From: Bifidobacterium simiiventris
Lineage (GTDB): Bacteria; Actinomycetota; Actinomycetes; Actinomycetales; Bifidobacteriaceae
DNA length: 64,000 bases
Reading direction: 5' to 3'
NCBI RefSeq assembly: GCF_019331715.1
Contig: NZ_JAHBBG010000008.1
Span: forward strand, 1 to 64,000
The translations under genes and the position numbers were made by a program. Below the pieces are notes generated by a model, which did no database searches, had not been told where the DNA came from, and saw only the letters and a program-made list of their open reading frames with translations. Within the stretch, counting starts at the first letter, position 1; each line of letters starts with the position of its first letter. This document shows, piece after piece, positions 46,301 to 54,874 of this stretch.

Positions 46301-47431
46301 GCGCTGCCGACCGTGCCGCTGAACGTCTCGTCCGTGCGCCACAACGACGCGATCCCGAACCCGCCCGCGGCTCCGGCCGTGCAGAACGTGCCGGGATACT
46401 CGTTCCCTGTCTCCGACGCGGTGTCGCGGCCGACGCTGCCGCTCAACCCGATCGTGGCGGGCTCCCCGACTGCGGCCGCCGGAGCCGGAGCCGCGGCCAA
46501 GGCCGACGATATCGAGGCGACGCAGACGCTGCCCGCGGCCGTCGCGCCGCCGGTCGCGCCGCCGCCGGTCGCCGACCCGGCCCTCGAGGCCACGCAGGTC
46601 ATCGACCCGGTCAAGAACACGGCCCCCGATCCGAACGAGACGGTCGCGATGCCTCCGATCACGGTCAAGACCGCTGTGACCCGACCCGACAAGATCGCCA
46701 ACGCCGCGCTGAACGCCGACGTGGCCGACGAGACGCTCATGATCGGTCTGCCGACCAAGATCATCACGGTGCTGGTCGGCATCGCGGTGGTCGTCGGCGC
46801 TGGCTATTTCGCGGTGCGCGCGCTCAACAACGCGGCGACCGGCAACGTGGGCGGCGGTTCGTCCTCGCAGGCCGATCCGTGGAAGGACAACCTCAACGAC
46901 GTGCCGTTCGGCAACACGACGAACGGCGAGGTTTCGGGATCGGACGATTCCGATTCGTCCGACAATTCTTCGAACGGCTCGAGTAGCTCGAATAACTCGT
47001 CGAGCAGCTCGTCCGACAAGTCGTCGTCCTCGTCCGGCAAATCCAAGGTCGTCACCGCCGACAAGGAGGCGAAGAAGGTTCCGGATCCGAAGTACCACAA
47101 CGACACCCCGGTCACGATCGCAAGCCAGTCGTTCCTGTCGAGCCCGGCCGGCCAGAGCGGTTTCGCGTACCATCTACACCTGAACGAAGCGACGAAGGTG
47201 TACCGTCTCAAGATCACGATCAGCACGTCGGGCGGCAAGGCGTACGTGCGCACCGGCACCACGGACGATCCGACCAAAGGCAAGCAGGTCGCGGACTTCA
47301 CGTTCGCGGAGGGCGGCACTACCGAGGTCAAGTTCAACTCCGTGGTCACCACGCAGGACGTGATGATCTGGGTGCCGATGGACGGACTGCCGAACGGACA
47401 GCTCTACATCCAGAAGGTCGAGCTGTTCTAG
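43388..47431 (+). CDS. murJ: Lipid II flippase MurJ fused to pseudokinase and extracellular domain
   Basis: The first 560 residues are an MviN/MurJ flippase with about 14 membrane helices (opening SLGRNSLIMAAGTAASRVTG). It moves lipid II across the membrane. A cytoplasmic protein kinase-like domain follows (about 640-900, GDTIINRYTLVSPL). The position of the catalytic HRD/lysine loop reads DHAISTDTVRIS and no DFG is seen, so it is a pseudokinase. After a Pro/Ala/Thr-rich linker comes one membrane helix (about 1118-1140) and a Ser-rich stalk leading to a discoidin-like extracellular domain. The same architecture is known for mycobacterial MviN, where the pseudokinase binds FhaA. Total is 1347 residues. 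Confidence 0.9.
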   Translation: MSSSLGRNSLIMAAGTAASRVTGQVRTILLAVALGTTGLAANAYQAGAMIPQAVFALVSGGIFNAVLVPQIVRTLQQDDAEERLNKLITLAISLLALMTVVMAAATPLLTMLYVDGTPEMLALTNAFTLWCMPQIFFYGLYTVLGQVLAAKDHFGAYAWSSVGANVISCAGFTAFILLFGRATEQPMGFWTGDKLMLTAGTWTLGVAFQALILFVPLTKCGIRYRPRWGLHGIGLRSMGSVAGWSVAIVVVDQVASLLATRITTSAPGAAHARLGLDMVEVAGNATYQNAFTLYMLPYSLIAVSVATALFPRISRAIADHDIDGARSTLSLSLRSMGVLMMFFTAAFIVMPVPIIIALLPSVSMHEATLIAAPLMTLGLGLPISSAYLVIQRTFYSFEDGRNPFLFMLLFNVLFIGSVFGLSRVTPPTQWVMLVGAGSALGHLVAFPFLIPPLRARFEGRLDGRRIAWSYGQSLVAGAAAVIVGLLARDPVYSLLGVWSPQDAAAAGSPDAGAAGHGRPITAAQAMNMNWFQAIGACVLLTIVITVVYVGVLWLLRSRELMMAVDMVKSRLTRRPVAPADPEPAATAAADVPPAPPAQTRESKPAQSSAQPMASTTPTIRMTPKPSSESSSQYGVGMKPQLGDTIINRYTLVSPLRNTPGLQAWKANDRMLAQDCQVFVITDRRVVTQVNDVTSILASMHDQRLTQVLQLHHSGELPIIVTREDAGLSLSDYLRGPARKILSYAAIRSILGETTLIVRTLLARGVVDHAISTDTVRISAAGVQLADIPVSMMLQDVSGRTDDSTGDEERAVRQLAALLYSLLNGTPSNAHTEYDMSRLNDDIPGEFKLICRRGLGLHGDNGTFNAPMSSLAEIDALLGAWYPLNQLMEHDIALPSIAGTASIMLAAINPTPQDALMEIPAGMVNTNPLPPLSLNTPKYASALTSDDVVDVTPLTGDLFSAFDGQHTDGNGAALPTVPLNVSSVRHNDAIPNPPAAPAVQNVPGYSFPVSDAVSRPTLPLNPIVAGSPTAAAGAGAAAKADDIEATQTLPAAVAPPVAPPPVADPALEATQVIDPVKNTAPDPNETVAMPPITVKTAVTRPDKIANAALNADVADETLMIGLPTKIITVLVGIAVVVGAGYFAVRALNNAATGNVGGGSSSQADPWKDNLNDVPFGNTTNGEVSGSDDSDSSDNSSNGSSSSNNSSSSSSDKSSSSSGKSKVVTADKEAKKVPDPKYHNDTPVTIASQSFLSSPAGQSGFAYHLHLNEATKVYRLKITISTSGGKAYVRTGTTDDPTKGKQVADFTFAEGGTTEVKFNSVVTTQDVMIWVPMDGLPNGQLYIQKVELF

Positions 47432-47569
47432 GCGGTGCGGCCTTGCGCCGCGATTCCCAGACAACACTCAGGAAGAACACACGAAGCGTCAGGAATCAGG
47501 TGGTTATATCGTAGTCAGCGGTTGAAAGACCGCGACAACTGAACTTCCTTTCTTCCTTCTCCTCTCTGA

Positions 47570-47601
47570 GAATAAGCCCGGCCCCGCAGCCGGGCTTATT
47601 C
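47570..47601 (+). terminator. Terminator-like hairpin after murJ
   Basis: GAATAAGCCCGG pairs perfectly with CCGGGCTTATTC across an 8-nt loop, about 140 bp after the murJ stop. Confidence 0.65.
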
Positions 47602-47737
47602 GTTGTTGGGGTGATAGCCGGCCGTTCCTTCCTCCACAGGTTATGGGTCGGGGTTGAGTCACCCCCATTCCTTGTGCCGCCTGCCGCCCCGGCTGTTGTT
47701 ATCCACCTTCCCGGGCACAACCCTTCTCCCGGGCATA

Positions 47738-48200
47738 CAGCCTATCCCTTCCGGGCTTACGGCCGGTTCTTAGGCACAAAACGGCCGTAAGCCCGGGAGG
47801 CCAGTTCCCCTGTCGTTCCCCAGTTGCTTCCCTGCCGTTCCCTGCCGCCCCCGGTTGCTCCCAGTCATACCCGGTTGCGCCTTAGTTGCACACTGCCGTT
47901 CCCCGGCTGTCCCCGGTTGCTCCCTGTCGCCCTCTGACGTTACCGGCTGCTCCTGGTCATACCCTGCCGTTTCCAGTTGCTCCCGGGCATACGGCCGGTT
48001 TTAGTGTCCAAAAAGGCCGTAAGCCCGGGAAGGAAGCCCGCATCATAATCTCATTCCCGGGCATACGGCCGTTACGGACATGGAAACCGGCCGTATGCCC
48101 GGGAGAAGATCCCCAGACACAGCCTTTCTTCCGGGCTTACCGCCGCTCCTTCCCGGGCTTACGGCCGTTTCGCGCCTATGAGCCGACCGTATGCCCGGGA
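47738..48200. repeat. Array of family-C palindromes
   Basis: Complete hairpins lie near 47748-47800, 47985-48032, 48055-48103 and 48150-48200. Half-copies lie at about 47720 and 48130. A stretch of CCGGTTGCTCCC-like short repeats occupies about 47810-47980. Apart from the terminator above, the 47432-48230 gap contains no supported gene. Confidence 0.8.
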
Positions 48201-48230
48201 AGGATCGTGCCCTGAACCGTGAAACCGCGA

Positions 48231-48845
48231 TCAGATGCCGTCGGGAATGCGGCGGTCGCGCCAGTAGTATTCCCGATCGTGGTCGTTGATCTCACGCACC
48301 ACACGGCACGGCGAACCGAACGCCACCGAGTCCGCCGGCACATCGCGCGTGACCAGGCTGCACGCGCCGATCACCGAGTTGTCGCCGATCGTCACGCCGG
48401 GCAACACGGTCACGTTCGCGCCGATCCACACGTTGCGACCGATATGGATCGGCTCGGAGAACTGCGCGATCCGCTCGCGCAGGTCGGGACGGACCGGATG
48501 GCCGGTCGTCACGAGCGTGACGTTCGGGCCGATCATCGTGTGGTCTCCGATGAAGATCTCGCCGTCGTCGACCAGCGTGAGGTTGAAATTCGCGTACGAA
48601 TGTGCACCCCAGTGCGTGCTGCATCCCCAGTTCGCGTGCACCGGCAGCTCTACGTACGCTCCCTCGCCGAACTCGGCGAAAAACTCGTGCAGCAGCTCGC
48701 CGCGCCGCGGATCGCCCGGCATCGTCGCGTTCAGTTCATGCAGCAACCTCATTTGCTCCTGCTGGGCCGCGCCCATTTCGGGGTCGCTGCAGAAATAGAT
48801 CCCGGGCGAATGCATCACGTCAAGCACCCGTTGCGGAACACTCAT
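48231..48845 (-). CDS. Sugar O-acetyltransferase (maltose/galactoside acetyltransferase type)
   Basis: This 204-residue left-handed beta-helix enzyme transfers acetyl from acetyl-CoA to a sugar. The N-terminal helical cap has GIYFCSDPEMGAAQ. Hexapeptide repeats follow (IGPNVTLVTTGHPV, IGRNVWIGANVTVLPGVTIG, SVIGACSLVTRDVP). The catalytic histidine lies in TTGHPV, the conserved position for this family. The start at 48845 is supported by AAAGGAG 7 nt upstream; longer starts lack similarity. The gene lies between the repeat array and ATPase 4. Confidence 0.87.
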   Translation of the reverse strand: MSVPQRVLDVMHSPGIYFCSDPEMGAAQQEQMRLLHELNATMPGDPRRGELLHEFFAEFGEGAYVELPVHANWGCSTHWGAHSYANFNLTLVDDGEIFIGDHTMIGPNVTLVTTGHPVRPDLRERIAQFSEPIHIGRNVWIGANVTVLPGVTIGDNSVIGACSLVTRDVPADSVAFGSPCRVVREINDHDREYYWRDRRIPDGI

Positions 48846-48963
48846 CGCACACTCCTTTGTCTGAGACGAACGTCGCCGTCTCGCAGCGGACGCCCATCGT
48901 CTTCTTGCGCAATCTTCTCCATTGAACCGGAGAACCAAGCTTTTCGCAAACCCGATACCGAAC

Positions 48964-50376
48964 CTATCGTTCCCTGAACATGTCATCCGCACACACGAAG
49001 ATCATGTCAGGATCATTGCGGTATTTGGCCAGTGTGGTCTCGTGCACGGGGTTCTTCGTAAAGAACGCCAATGTCGTCTCTCGATATCCGCGAATCAGTC
49101 CGATTCGATCCCGCAACGACGCGATCATTTCAGTTTCGTTGACCGTATTGCGCCATTTGCATTCGCCCAGCAATATCTTTTTCTCGTCAGGCTCGGCAGC
49201 CACCACATCGATGTCCGTTTCCTCCCGCTTCAGCGGATTGTTGCCCCACCATTTTCCGGTCAGCACCGGCATGAGCGGCAGTTTGCCGCTTTGGAATGCC
49301 CTGAATATCCATTGCATGCACATCGTCTCAAACTGCTGTCCGACATATGCGGCGAACACGGCACTCTCGGCAGTTTTCCGCGCGATTTCCACGCCACTGC
49401 CGGTCTCGATCAAGGTTACGTTCGGCGCGACGAACCTGTACCAGTATGCGAAGAACGGATCCTTGATGTGTATTCTGGATTTGCGCGACGTAGGCTTTTC
49501 CCCAAAGGGAATGGAACGCTCAATGAGACGCAGCTCTTCCAATGTCTTGAGATAGAACGACACAGATGTTGGTTCCAAACCGATATGATCGGCGATGATC
49601 TTCGGAGTATTGCACCCATTACTGACAGCTTGGAGAATGGAATCATAGATGGCGGGGCTTTTCAACTCCTCCCGCAACATCATCATAGGTTCCTCATACA
49701 GCAAACCAGCCTGATCGAAACATAGCATCGCCACGTTCTGCTCATACGACAGCTGCGGATCAAGCTGTGCCAAGTAATATGGGGTGCCGCCGAATGTCGC
49801 ATAATATCTCACGGCGTCCTCGGCCGTGCAGTGTTCTACGAATCGGGCAGCATCGAAGCAATCAAACGGCTGCAACTTGATCTGACCAGTGCGTCGGCCG
49901 TACAGCGGACTGTGCACGCCAAGTACCTTGCTCTCCATGAAGCCCTGGTTACTTCCGGACAGAATCAGCATGGTATTCGTGTCCTTCAGACCATGGTCGA
50001 TGGCGATTTGCAATATCGACGGCAGACTCGGCTCGGCCTCGGCGGCATATGGAAATTCATCCAATACAATGACAAGCTTGTCGCCCGCGTGACGACGTGC
50101 TTGACTCACCAGATAATCGATCGCATTGTCCCAACTACGAAAATCGACTTCAGGCTGATTGAAATACGCGGCGATGGCCATGGCGAACGATTGCAGTATC
50201 AGTCGGGAATTCTGCTGTCGGGCGGTGAAGTACAACGCCGTCTTGCCGTCAAGAAAATGGTCGATCAACGCCGTCTTGCCGACTCGTCGGCGACCGTAGA
50301 TCACCATCATCTCGAATCGCTTGCTGTCGTACATGCGTTGCAATGCAATCAGTTCATGCTGTCTGCCGATGAACAT
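48964..50376 (-). CDS. Stand-alone AAA ATPase, archaeal-type (DUF234-like C-terminus)
   Basis: This 470-residue P-loop ATPase has Walker A GRRRVGKT (residues 28-35), Walker B VIVLDEFPY (about 98-106), the sensor LSGSNQGF and a winged-helix-like segment (about 245-288, TPKIIADHIGLEPTSVSFYL). The C-terminal domain carries TDIDVVAAE then LLGECKWRN, a PD-(D/E)XK-like pattern. It is a divergent relative of the gene at 4712-6118 with the same domain order. No partner gene is adjacent. A 39-bp palindrome and a third half-copy lie just upstream, unrelated to the palindromes of ATPase 1. Confidence 0.85.
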   Translation of the reverse strand: MFIGRQHELIALQRMYDSKRFEMMVIYGRRRVGKTALIDHFLDGKTALYFTARQQNSRLILQSFAMAIAAYFNQPEVDFRSWDNAIDYLVSQARRHAGDKLVIVLDEFPYAAEAEPSLPSILQIAIDHGLKDTNTMLILSGSNQGFMESKVLGVHSPLYGRRTGQIKLQPFDCFDAARFVEHCTAEDAVRYYATFGGTPYYLAQLDPQLSYEQNVAMLCFDQAGLLYEEPMMMLREELKSPAIYDSILQAVSNGCNTPKIIADHIGLEPTSVSFYLKTLEELRLIERSIPFGEKPTSRKSRIHIKDPFFAYWYRFVAPNVTLIETGSGVEIARKTAESAVFAAYVGQQFETMCMQWIFRAFQSGKLPLMPVLTGKWWGNNPLKREETDIDVVAAEPDEKKILLGECKWRNTVNETEMIASLRDRIGLIRGYRETTLAFFTKNPVHETTLAKYRNDPDMIFVCADDMFRER

Positions 50377-50410
50377 GAAAGCCTCCCCGAAACCACATCG
50401 ATATCCATCA

Positions 50411-50477
50411 CTATATAGATTATTCTAATATAGAAAAAACTATATAGATTATTCTATATTAGAATAATCTATATAGT
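50411..50477. promoter_or_regulatory. Long palindrome plus direct copy upstream of ATPase 4
   Basis: CTATATAGATTATTCTA (50440-50456) is followed by TAT and its exact complement (50460-50476). A further direct copy of the same 17 bp sits at 50411-50427, 29 bp away. The whole lies 35-101 bp upstream of the start codon and is strikingly AT-rich. Confidence 0.7.
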
Positions 50478-50715
50478 GAGACTCATACCTCCTCTTAGGA
50501 CGGCCTTGTAGCTTGGCGGGGCTACTGCATGAGCATGTGGAGTCCGGTCATGAGGATCATGGCGGTGATGCTGGTGGTGGCGATAAGGCATCTTTACATA
50601 ACAAAAAGATGCCTGTTACAACACCGTATAAACGATCTATCACGGCGCCAGTCCGGCGATTCAGCGGGAGGCGTGACACGGCCCGACATAGCCGGTGGTT
50701 GGTAGAGTGGGGCGC
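50478..50715. other. Intergenic region upstream of trxB
   Basis: A 10-bp hairpin (50586-50595 with 50605-50614, AGGCATCTTT) is terminator-like. On the minus strand a 23-codon frame ending in TAG at 50522-50524 encodes a hydrophobic, Met-rich tail that may be a gene remnant. I see no complete gene. The trxB leader lies at the right end. Confidence 0.35.
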
Positions 50716-51675
50716 ATGAGTGATGAGATTCGTGATGTGATCGTTATCGGTTCCGGCCCGGCAGGCTACACCGCCGCCATCTACCTCGGCCGCGCGGGAT
50801 ACCGCCCGCTGGTGATCGCCGGCGCCCTCACGCCCGGCGGCCAGCTGGTAAACACGACGGAAGTCGAGAACTTCCCCGGTTTCCCGGACGGCATCATGGG
50901 CCCGGACCTGATGGACGCGATGCAGAAGCAGGCCGAGAAGTTCGGCGCCGAACTGGTGTATGACGACGTGGTGTCGGTCGATTTCGGCGGCGATGCCGAC
51001 CAGCCCGATGCGCACGCGGTCAAGTCGGTGACCGTGGACGGCGGCGAAACGTACCGCGCCCGCGCCGTGGTGATCACGACCGGTTCAAGCTACCGCAAGC
51101 TCGGCGTGCCCGGCGAGGCGGAGTTCTCCGGCCGTGGCGTCTCGTATTGCGCGACCTGCGACGGGTTCTTCTTCCGCGGCAAGCCGATCGTCGTGGTCGG
51201 CGGCGGCGACAGCGCGTTCGAGGAGGCGCAGTTCCTGTCCCGCTTCGGCTCGTCGGTGACGCTCGTGCATCGCCGCGACGAGTTCCGCGCCTCGAAGATC
51301 ATGGTGGATCGCGCCCGCGAGAACGAGAAGATCTCGTTCGTGACGAACGCGGTGGTCGAGTCGGTGAACGGCGACGATTCCGGTGCGACGTCGGTGACAC
51401 TGCGCGATGTGGTGACCGGCGAGACGCGCGAACTGCCGGCGGAGGGCGTGTTCGTGGCGATCGGCCACACGCCGAGCACCGGATTCCTCGGCGGCGCGGT
51501 CAAGCTGGATGAGGACGGCTATATCGTGGTCGACGGCGCGTCCACGCGCACGTCGGTGCCGGGCGTATTCGCGGCCGGCGACGCGGTGGACCGCGTCTAC
51601 CGCCAGGCCATCAGCGCTGCCGGCATGGGCTGCCGCGCCGCCCTCGACACCCAGTCCTACCTCACACAGGAGTAG
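50716..51675 (+). CDS. trxB: Thioredoxin reductase
   Basis: This 319-residue FAD/NADPH enzyme reduces thioredoxin. The FAD fold is [10 protein letters not shown] (about 13-22), the redox-active CATC is in [12 protein letters not shown] (about 142-153), the NADPH fold is [10 protein letters not shown] (about 164-173), and the C-terminal FAD motif is [10 protein letters not shown]. The start at 50716 gives standard length. It is a single gene flanked downstream by family-A repeats. Confidence 0.94.
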   Translation: MSDEIRDVIVIGSGPAGYTAAIYLGRAGYRPLVIAGALTPGGQLVNTTEVENFPGFPDGIMGPDLMDAMQKQAEKFGAELVYDDVVSVDFGGDADQPDAHAVKSVTVDGGETYRARAVVITTGSSYRKLGVPGEAEFSGRGVSYCATCDGFFFRGKPIVVVGGGDSAFEEAQFLSRFGSSVTLVHRRDEFRASKIMVDRARENEKISFVTNAVVESVNGDDSGATSVTLRDVVTGETRELPAEGVFVAIGHTPSTGFLGGAVKLDEDGYIVVDGASTRTSVPGVFAAGDAVDRVYRQAISAAGMGCRAALDTQSYLTQE

Positions 51676-51684
51676 TGGCTTTTT

Positions 51685-51828
51685 AAGATTTCTCCACTCG
51701 CTTCGCTCGGTCGAAATGACAAAAAGTAGAGCGCTCAGTCAAAGTGACAGGAGAATATATGACGCCTCGGTCGAAATGACAAATAGAGCGTCATTTCGAC
51801 CGAGGCGATAGCCGAGCGGAGAAATCTT
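51685..51828. repeat. Family-A repeat group (left of the GIY-YIG gene)
   Basis: An inverted copy (51685-51720), a partial copy (51764-51780) and a forward copy (51788-51828) fill the space between trxB and the nuclease stop codon. Confidence 0.85.
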
Positions 51829-51830
51829 TA

Positions 51831-52115
51831 TTACCCGACCAGATCCTTAGCGAGATCATTCCACTGCGGATTAGTCAGTTCGACAAGACGGTTCTTCTTG
51901 TCACGGTTCCACTTCTTAATCTGCTTTTCACGCTCGATCGCCACGCGAACATCTTCCACGGATTCGTAGTGAACCAGTTTGGTCACGTTATATCGGTCAG
52001 TAAAGCCATCCACTCTGTGATTTCGATGCTCACTCAACCGGCGAAGCAAGTTATTCGTCATGCCTACGTACATCACCTTGTTATTCCAGTTGGTCAAGAT
52101 GTATACGTAGTACAA
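51831..52115 (-). CDS. Small GIY-YIG nuclease-family protein
   Basis: This 94-residue protein is a single GIY-YIG domain of the UPF0213 type: YYVYILTN at the start, YVGMTNNLLRRLSEHR in the middle, YESVEDVRVAIEREKQIKKW and a terminal Asn/Pro/Trp motif. The catalytic Tyr pair, Arg and Glu are present. It would nick or cut DNA; its role is unknown. The likely start is TTG at 52115, two bases after GGAGAAA. Both that ribosome site and the preceding bases belong to a family-A repeat (52113-52149). Family-A copies also abut its 3' end. Confidence 0.8.
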   Translation of the reverse strand: MYYVYILTNWNNKVMYVGMTNNLLRRLSEHRNHRVDGFTDRYNVTKLVHYESVEDVRVAIEREKQIKKWNRDKKNRLVELTNPQWNDLAKDLVG

Positions 52116-52179
52116 GATTTCTCCGCTCGCTTCGCTCGGTCGAAATGACAGAAAAAGATGGCACATCGGTCGAAATGAC
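52113..52179. repeat. Family-A repeat (supplies the GIY-YIG translation start)
   Basis: A full inverted copy (52113-52149) and a partial copy (52166-52179) precede the nuclease gene. The repeat's GGAGAAATCT end reads as ribosome-binding site and leader for the gene on the minus strand. Confidence 0.8.
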
Positions 52180-52195
52180 GGGAAGCTTCATTATC

Positions 52196-53614
52196 TTACT
52201 TCCAACCAGAGTCGGGGGCGGGGGTGCCGTCGGGCATGAGCAGGTCGAGGATGCGGTTCATGTCTTCGGGCGAGGAGAACACGATCTCAATGCGGCCGTG
52301 CTGCTCGGAGCCCTTGATCGACACCTTGGTGTCGAAACGGTTCTCGAGATGCTCGCGGATCGGCGAATTGGCCCACGGATTGTTCTTGTTGGCGCGGGCC
52401 TTGCGCGGCTGATCGCTTTCGGCGACCTTCATCGCCACGATCTCTTCGGTGGAACGCACCGACAGTCCCTCGGCGATGATCCGCTGTGCCAGCTGCTCCA
52501 TCTCGTCCTCGCTGCCCAGCGCGAGCAGCGCACGCGCGTGGCCGGCCGACAGCACGCCGGCGGCCACCTTCTTCTGCACGCTCGCCGGCAGGTTGAGCAG
52601 TCGCAGCGTGTTCGCGATCTGCGGACGCGACTTCGACACCGACTTCGACAGCTGCGCCTGCGTCAGACCGAACTCGTCGATCATCTGCTGGTACGCGGCG
52701 GCCTCTTCGAGCGGGTTGAGCGCGACGCGGTGCAGGTTCTCGAGCAACGCATCACGCAGCATGTCGTCGTCCGCGGTCGTCTTGACGATGGCCGGGATGG
52801 TCTTGAGTCCCGCCAACTGGGAGGCCCGCCACCGGCGCTCCCCCATGATCAGCTCGTACGGCGTGCGGCTCAGCTCGTCGGCGTTCGGATCGCGCTGCGC
52901 GGCGGCCAATTGGGAGGCCGGACGCTTACGCACGACGATCGGCTGAAGGATGCCGACTTCCTTGATGGACGCGGACAGTTCGGCCAGTTCGTCCTCATCG
53001 AAGACGGTCCGCGGCTGGTGCGCGTTCGGACCGATGTCGGTGATGGTCAGTTCGGCCAGATAGCCGCCCTGCACCGGCTTGAGTTCGACTTCCTCGGTGT
53101 CCTTGTCGTTCTTGGACTGCTTGCCGGCGGCCGTCTGGGCCGTCGGACGTTCGGCTGCGGCAGTCGGCGTGACAACGTTCGCCGCGGCAGCAGGAACGGC
53201 GGAGACGGCCGACGGAGCCGTGTGATCGCCGCCGAAGAACAGGTCGCTCGGATGCGCGATATCGCCGATGCCGGGCATCGCGGCGCGCTTGGTCTTGGCC
53301 GCCTTGGCCTTGCCGCCGTCGGTTGCGGCATCGGTCTTGCCCACGGCGCTCAACGGATCGCCGGAACTGTTCCGGCCCATCGACGCGGCCGCGGACGCGA
53401 TCGCCGCGACGGTCGACGCGTCCTTCGCCGGCACGACGACCGTGGTCTTGACGGGATGGTCGTTCTTCGCGATCACGGCACCCGTCCCGGTGGTGGCTGC
53501 AGCCGCCGGCATGCCGGCGATCACCGACTGTTCGTCGGTCTTCTGCTCGTGCGGTTCTCCGGGAAGATCGGGAAACAGCGCACCCAGTCCTTTGCCCAAA
53601 CGTGACTTTGCCAT
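52196..53614 (-). CDS. parB: Chromosome partitioning protein ParB
   Basis: This 472-residue CTP-dependent clamp binds parS and spreads around the origin. A conserved KGLGALFPD start is followed by a long Ala-rich linker (about 20-185). The ParB core then shows ITDIGPNAHQPRTVFDEDEL, GERRWRA, ENLHRVALNPLEEA and the helix-turn-helix (LTQAQLSKSVSKSRPQIANTL). The C-terminal dimerisation domain ends the protein. The linker is longer than in typical ParB proteins (about 300-350 residues in total). The start lies 1 nt after the parA stop, with GAGGAG upstream, so the two are coupled. Confidence 0.93.
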   Translation of the reverse strand: MAKSRLGKGLGALFPDLPGEPHEQKTDEQSVIAGMPAAAATTGTGAVIAKNDHPVKTTVVVPAKDASTVAAIASAAASMGRNSSGDPLSAVGKTDAATDGGKAKAAKTKRAAMPGIGDIAHPSDLFFGGDHTAPSAVSAVPAAAANVVTPTAAAERPTAQTAAGKQSKNDKDTEEVELKPVQGGYLAELTITDIGPNAHQPRTVFDEDELAELSASIKEVGILQPIVVRKRPASQLAAAQRDPNADELSRTPYELIMGERRWRASQLAGLKTIPAIVKTTADDDMLRDALLENLHRVALNPLEEAAAYQQMIDEFGLTQAQLSKSVSKSRPQIANTLRLLNLPASVQKKVAAGVLSAGHARALLALGSEDEMEQLAQRIIAEGLSVRSTEEIVAMKVAESDQPRKARANKNNPWANSPIREHLENRFDTKVSIKGSEQHGRIEIVFSSPEDMNRILDLLMPDGTPAPDSGWK

Positions 53615-53615
53615 C

Positions 53616-54602
53616 TCAGTGTTCTCCTCGCTTGATCGCAATCGCCTGCAACGCCTGCGCCGAACGCTTCGCGATTTCCAGCGCCGCCTCGCGGTATGCG
53701 GTGGCGCCCATGCACTGCGGCTCGTAGGAAATCACGCTTTGGCTGAAGCTCGGCGCTTCGGAAATCTTCACGGTTCGCGGAATGGTCGTGTCGAGCACGA
53801 TCGACGGGTAGTGCTGCTTGACCTCGTCGTAGACCTCGCGGCTGAGCAGCGTGCGCCGGTCGAACATGGTGACCAGCATGGTCGAGACGAGCAGCGACGG
53901 ATTGAAGTGCTCCTGCACGAGGCCGATCGTGTGGATGAGCTGGCCGAGGCCTTCGAGCGCATAGTATTCGGCCTGAATCGGGATGAGCATCTCGTTGACC
54001 GCGCACATCGCGTTGATGACGAGCAGACCGAGGCTTGGCGGGCAGTCGATGAATACGTAATCATAGTGATCGCCGCAGTGCGCGAGATACTCGTTGATCG
54101 CGTCGCGCATCAGGTTGTTGCGGTTCGGCGAGTCGGCGACCTCGAGTTCGGCGCCGGACAGGTCGATGGACGCCGGCACGACGTCGAGCGTGGAGAAGTC
54201 AGGGCAGACCTGTTTGACCTGTTCGATGGTCAGACGCCCCTCGATCACGTCGTAGACGGACGGCATGCCCGAGCCGTGCGGGATGCCGAGCGCGGTGGAC
54301 GCGTTGCCCTGCGGGTCCATGTCGATGACCAACACGCGGGCGCCGGCGAGGGCCAGGGCCGCGGCGATGTTGACGGTTGTGGTGGTCTTGCCGACGCCGC
54401 CTTTCTGATTGGCGACCGCGATCATTCGGGTCTGCTGCGGCTTGGGGAAGACGGCGGCCTCGATGGCCTTGTACCGCAACGATTCCTGCGCGATCTGCGC
54501 ACCCAGAGGAGAAGCAGAATCCTTGAAGATGCGATTGATGGTCTGCGTCACCGTTTCCGGTTCCTGCAGGCCCCCAACGGTCTGGTCATCTGCTGTGGAC
54601 AC
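53616..54602 (-). CDS. parA: Chromosome partitioning ATPase ParA
   Basis: This 328-residue deviant-Walker ATPase drives origin segregation with ParB. The motif VANQKGGVGKTTTTVN (signature lysine included) lies at about 63-78. LVIDMDPQGNAST and VFIDCPPSLGLLVINAM follow. The start is placed at GTG 54602, because AAGGAGG sits 5 nt upstream; a GTG five codons earlier would place that ribosome site inside the gene. DnaA boxes fill the upstream gap. Confidence 0.93.
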   Translation of the reverse strand: MSTADDQTVGGLQEPETVTQTINRIFKDSASPLGAQIAQESLRYKAIEAAVFPKPQQTRMIAVANQKGGVGKTTTTVNIAAALALAGARVLVIDMDPQGNASTALGIPHGSGMPSVYDVIEGRLTIEQVKQVCPDFSTLDVVPASIDLSGAELEVADSPNRNNLMRDAINEYLAHCGDHYDYVFIDCPPSLGLLVINAMCAVNEMLIPIQAEYYALEGLGQLIHTIGLVQEHFNPSLLVSTMLVTMFDRRTLLSREVYDEVKQHYPSIVLDTTIPRTVKISEAPSFSQSVISYEPQCMGATAYREAALEIAKRSAQALQAIAIKRGEH

Positions 54603-54674
54603 GAGTTCCTCCTTCACAAGACAGTACGTTCCAGTTTCATCGTTCGCGTGGACATGAAACGTCGTTTTCAGCAG

Positions 54675-54874
54675 TTATCCACACCGTTATCCACATGCAT
54701 GTGGATAACGGTGTGGATAAAGCTGTGGATAACATGTGCATATCTTTGATAGGCGATTGCCAAAGTCGCTATTTTTCAAGGCTTGACGCCGGAAGTTATA
54801 CACAGATGCAGATTGTGGATAACTTGCGTTCACTGGTGTTCAAGTCTGTGGATAACTACTATCGTTTATCCACA
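54675..54874. other. oriC DnaA-box cluster 1 (parA-rsmG gap)
   Basis: Eight TTATCCACA-type boxes in both orientations lie at 54675, 54687, 54700, 54712, 54724, 54796 (one mismatch), 54814 and 54847. A ninth, at 54866, overlaps the end of rsmG. The first five are spaced 12-13 bp apart, which suits cooperative DnaA loading. Confidence 0.85.

Noticed and set aside
50513..50719. 68-codon plus-strand frame before trxB
   Set aside because: His/Gly-rich read-through of a hairpin region into the trxB start. trxB has its own start at 50716.
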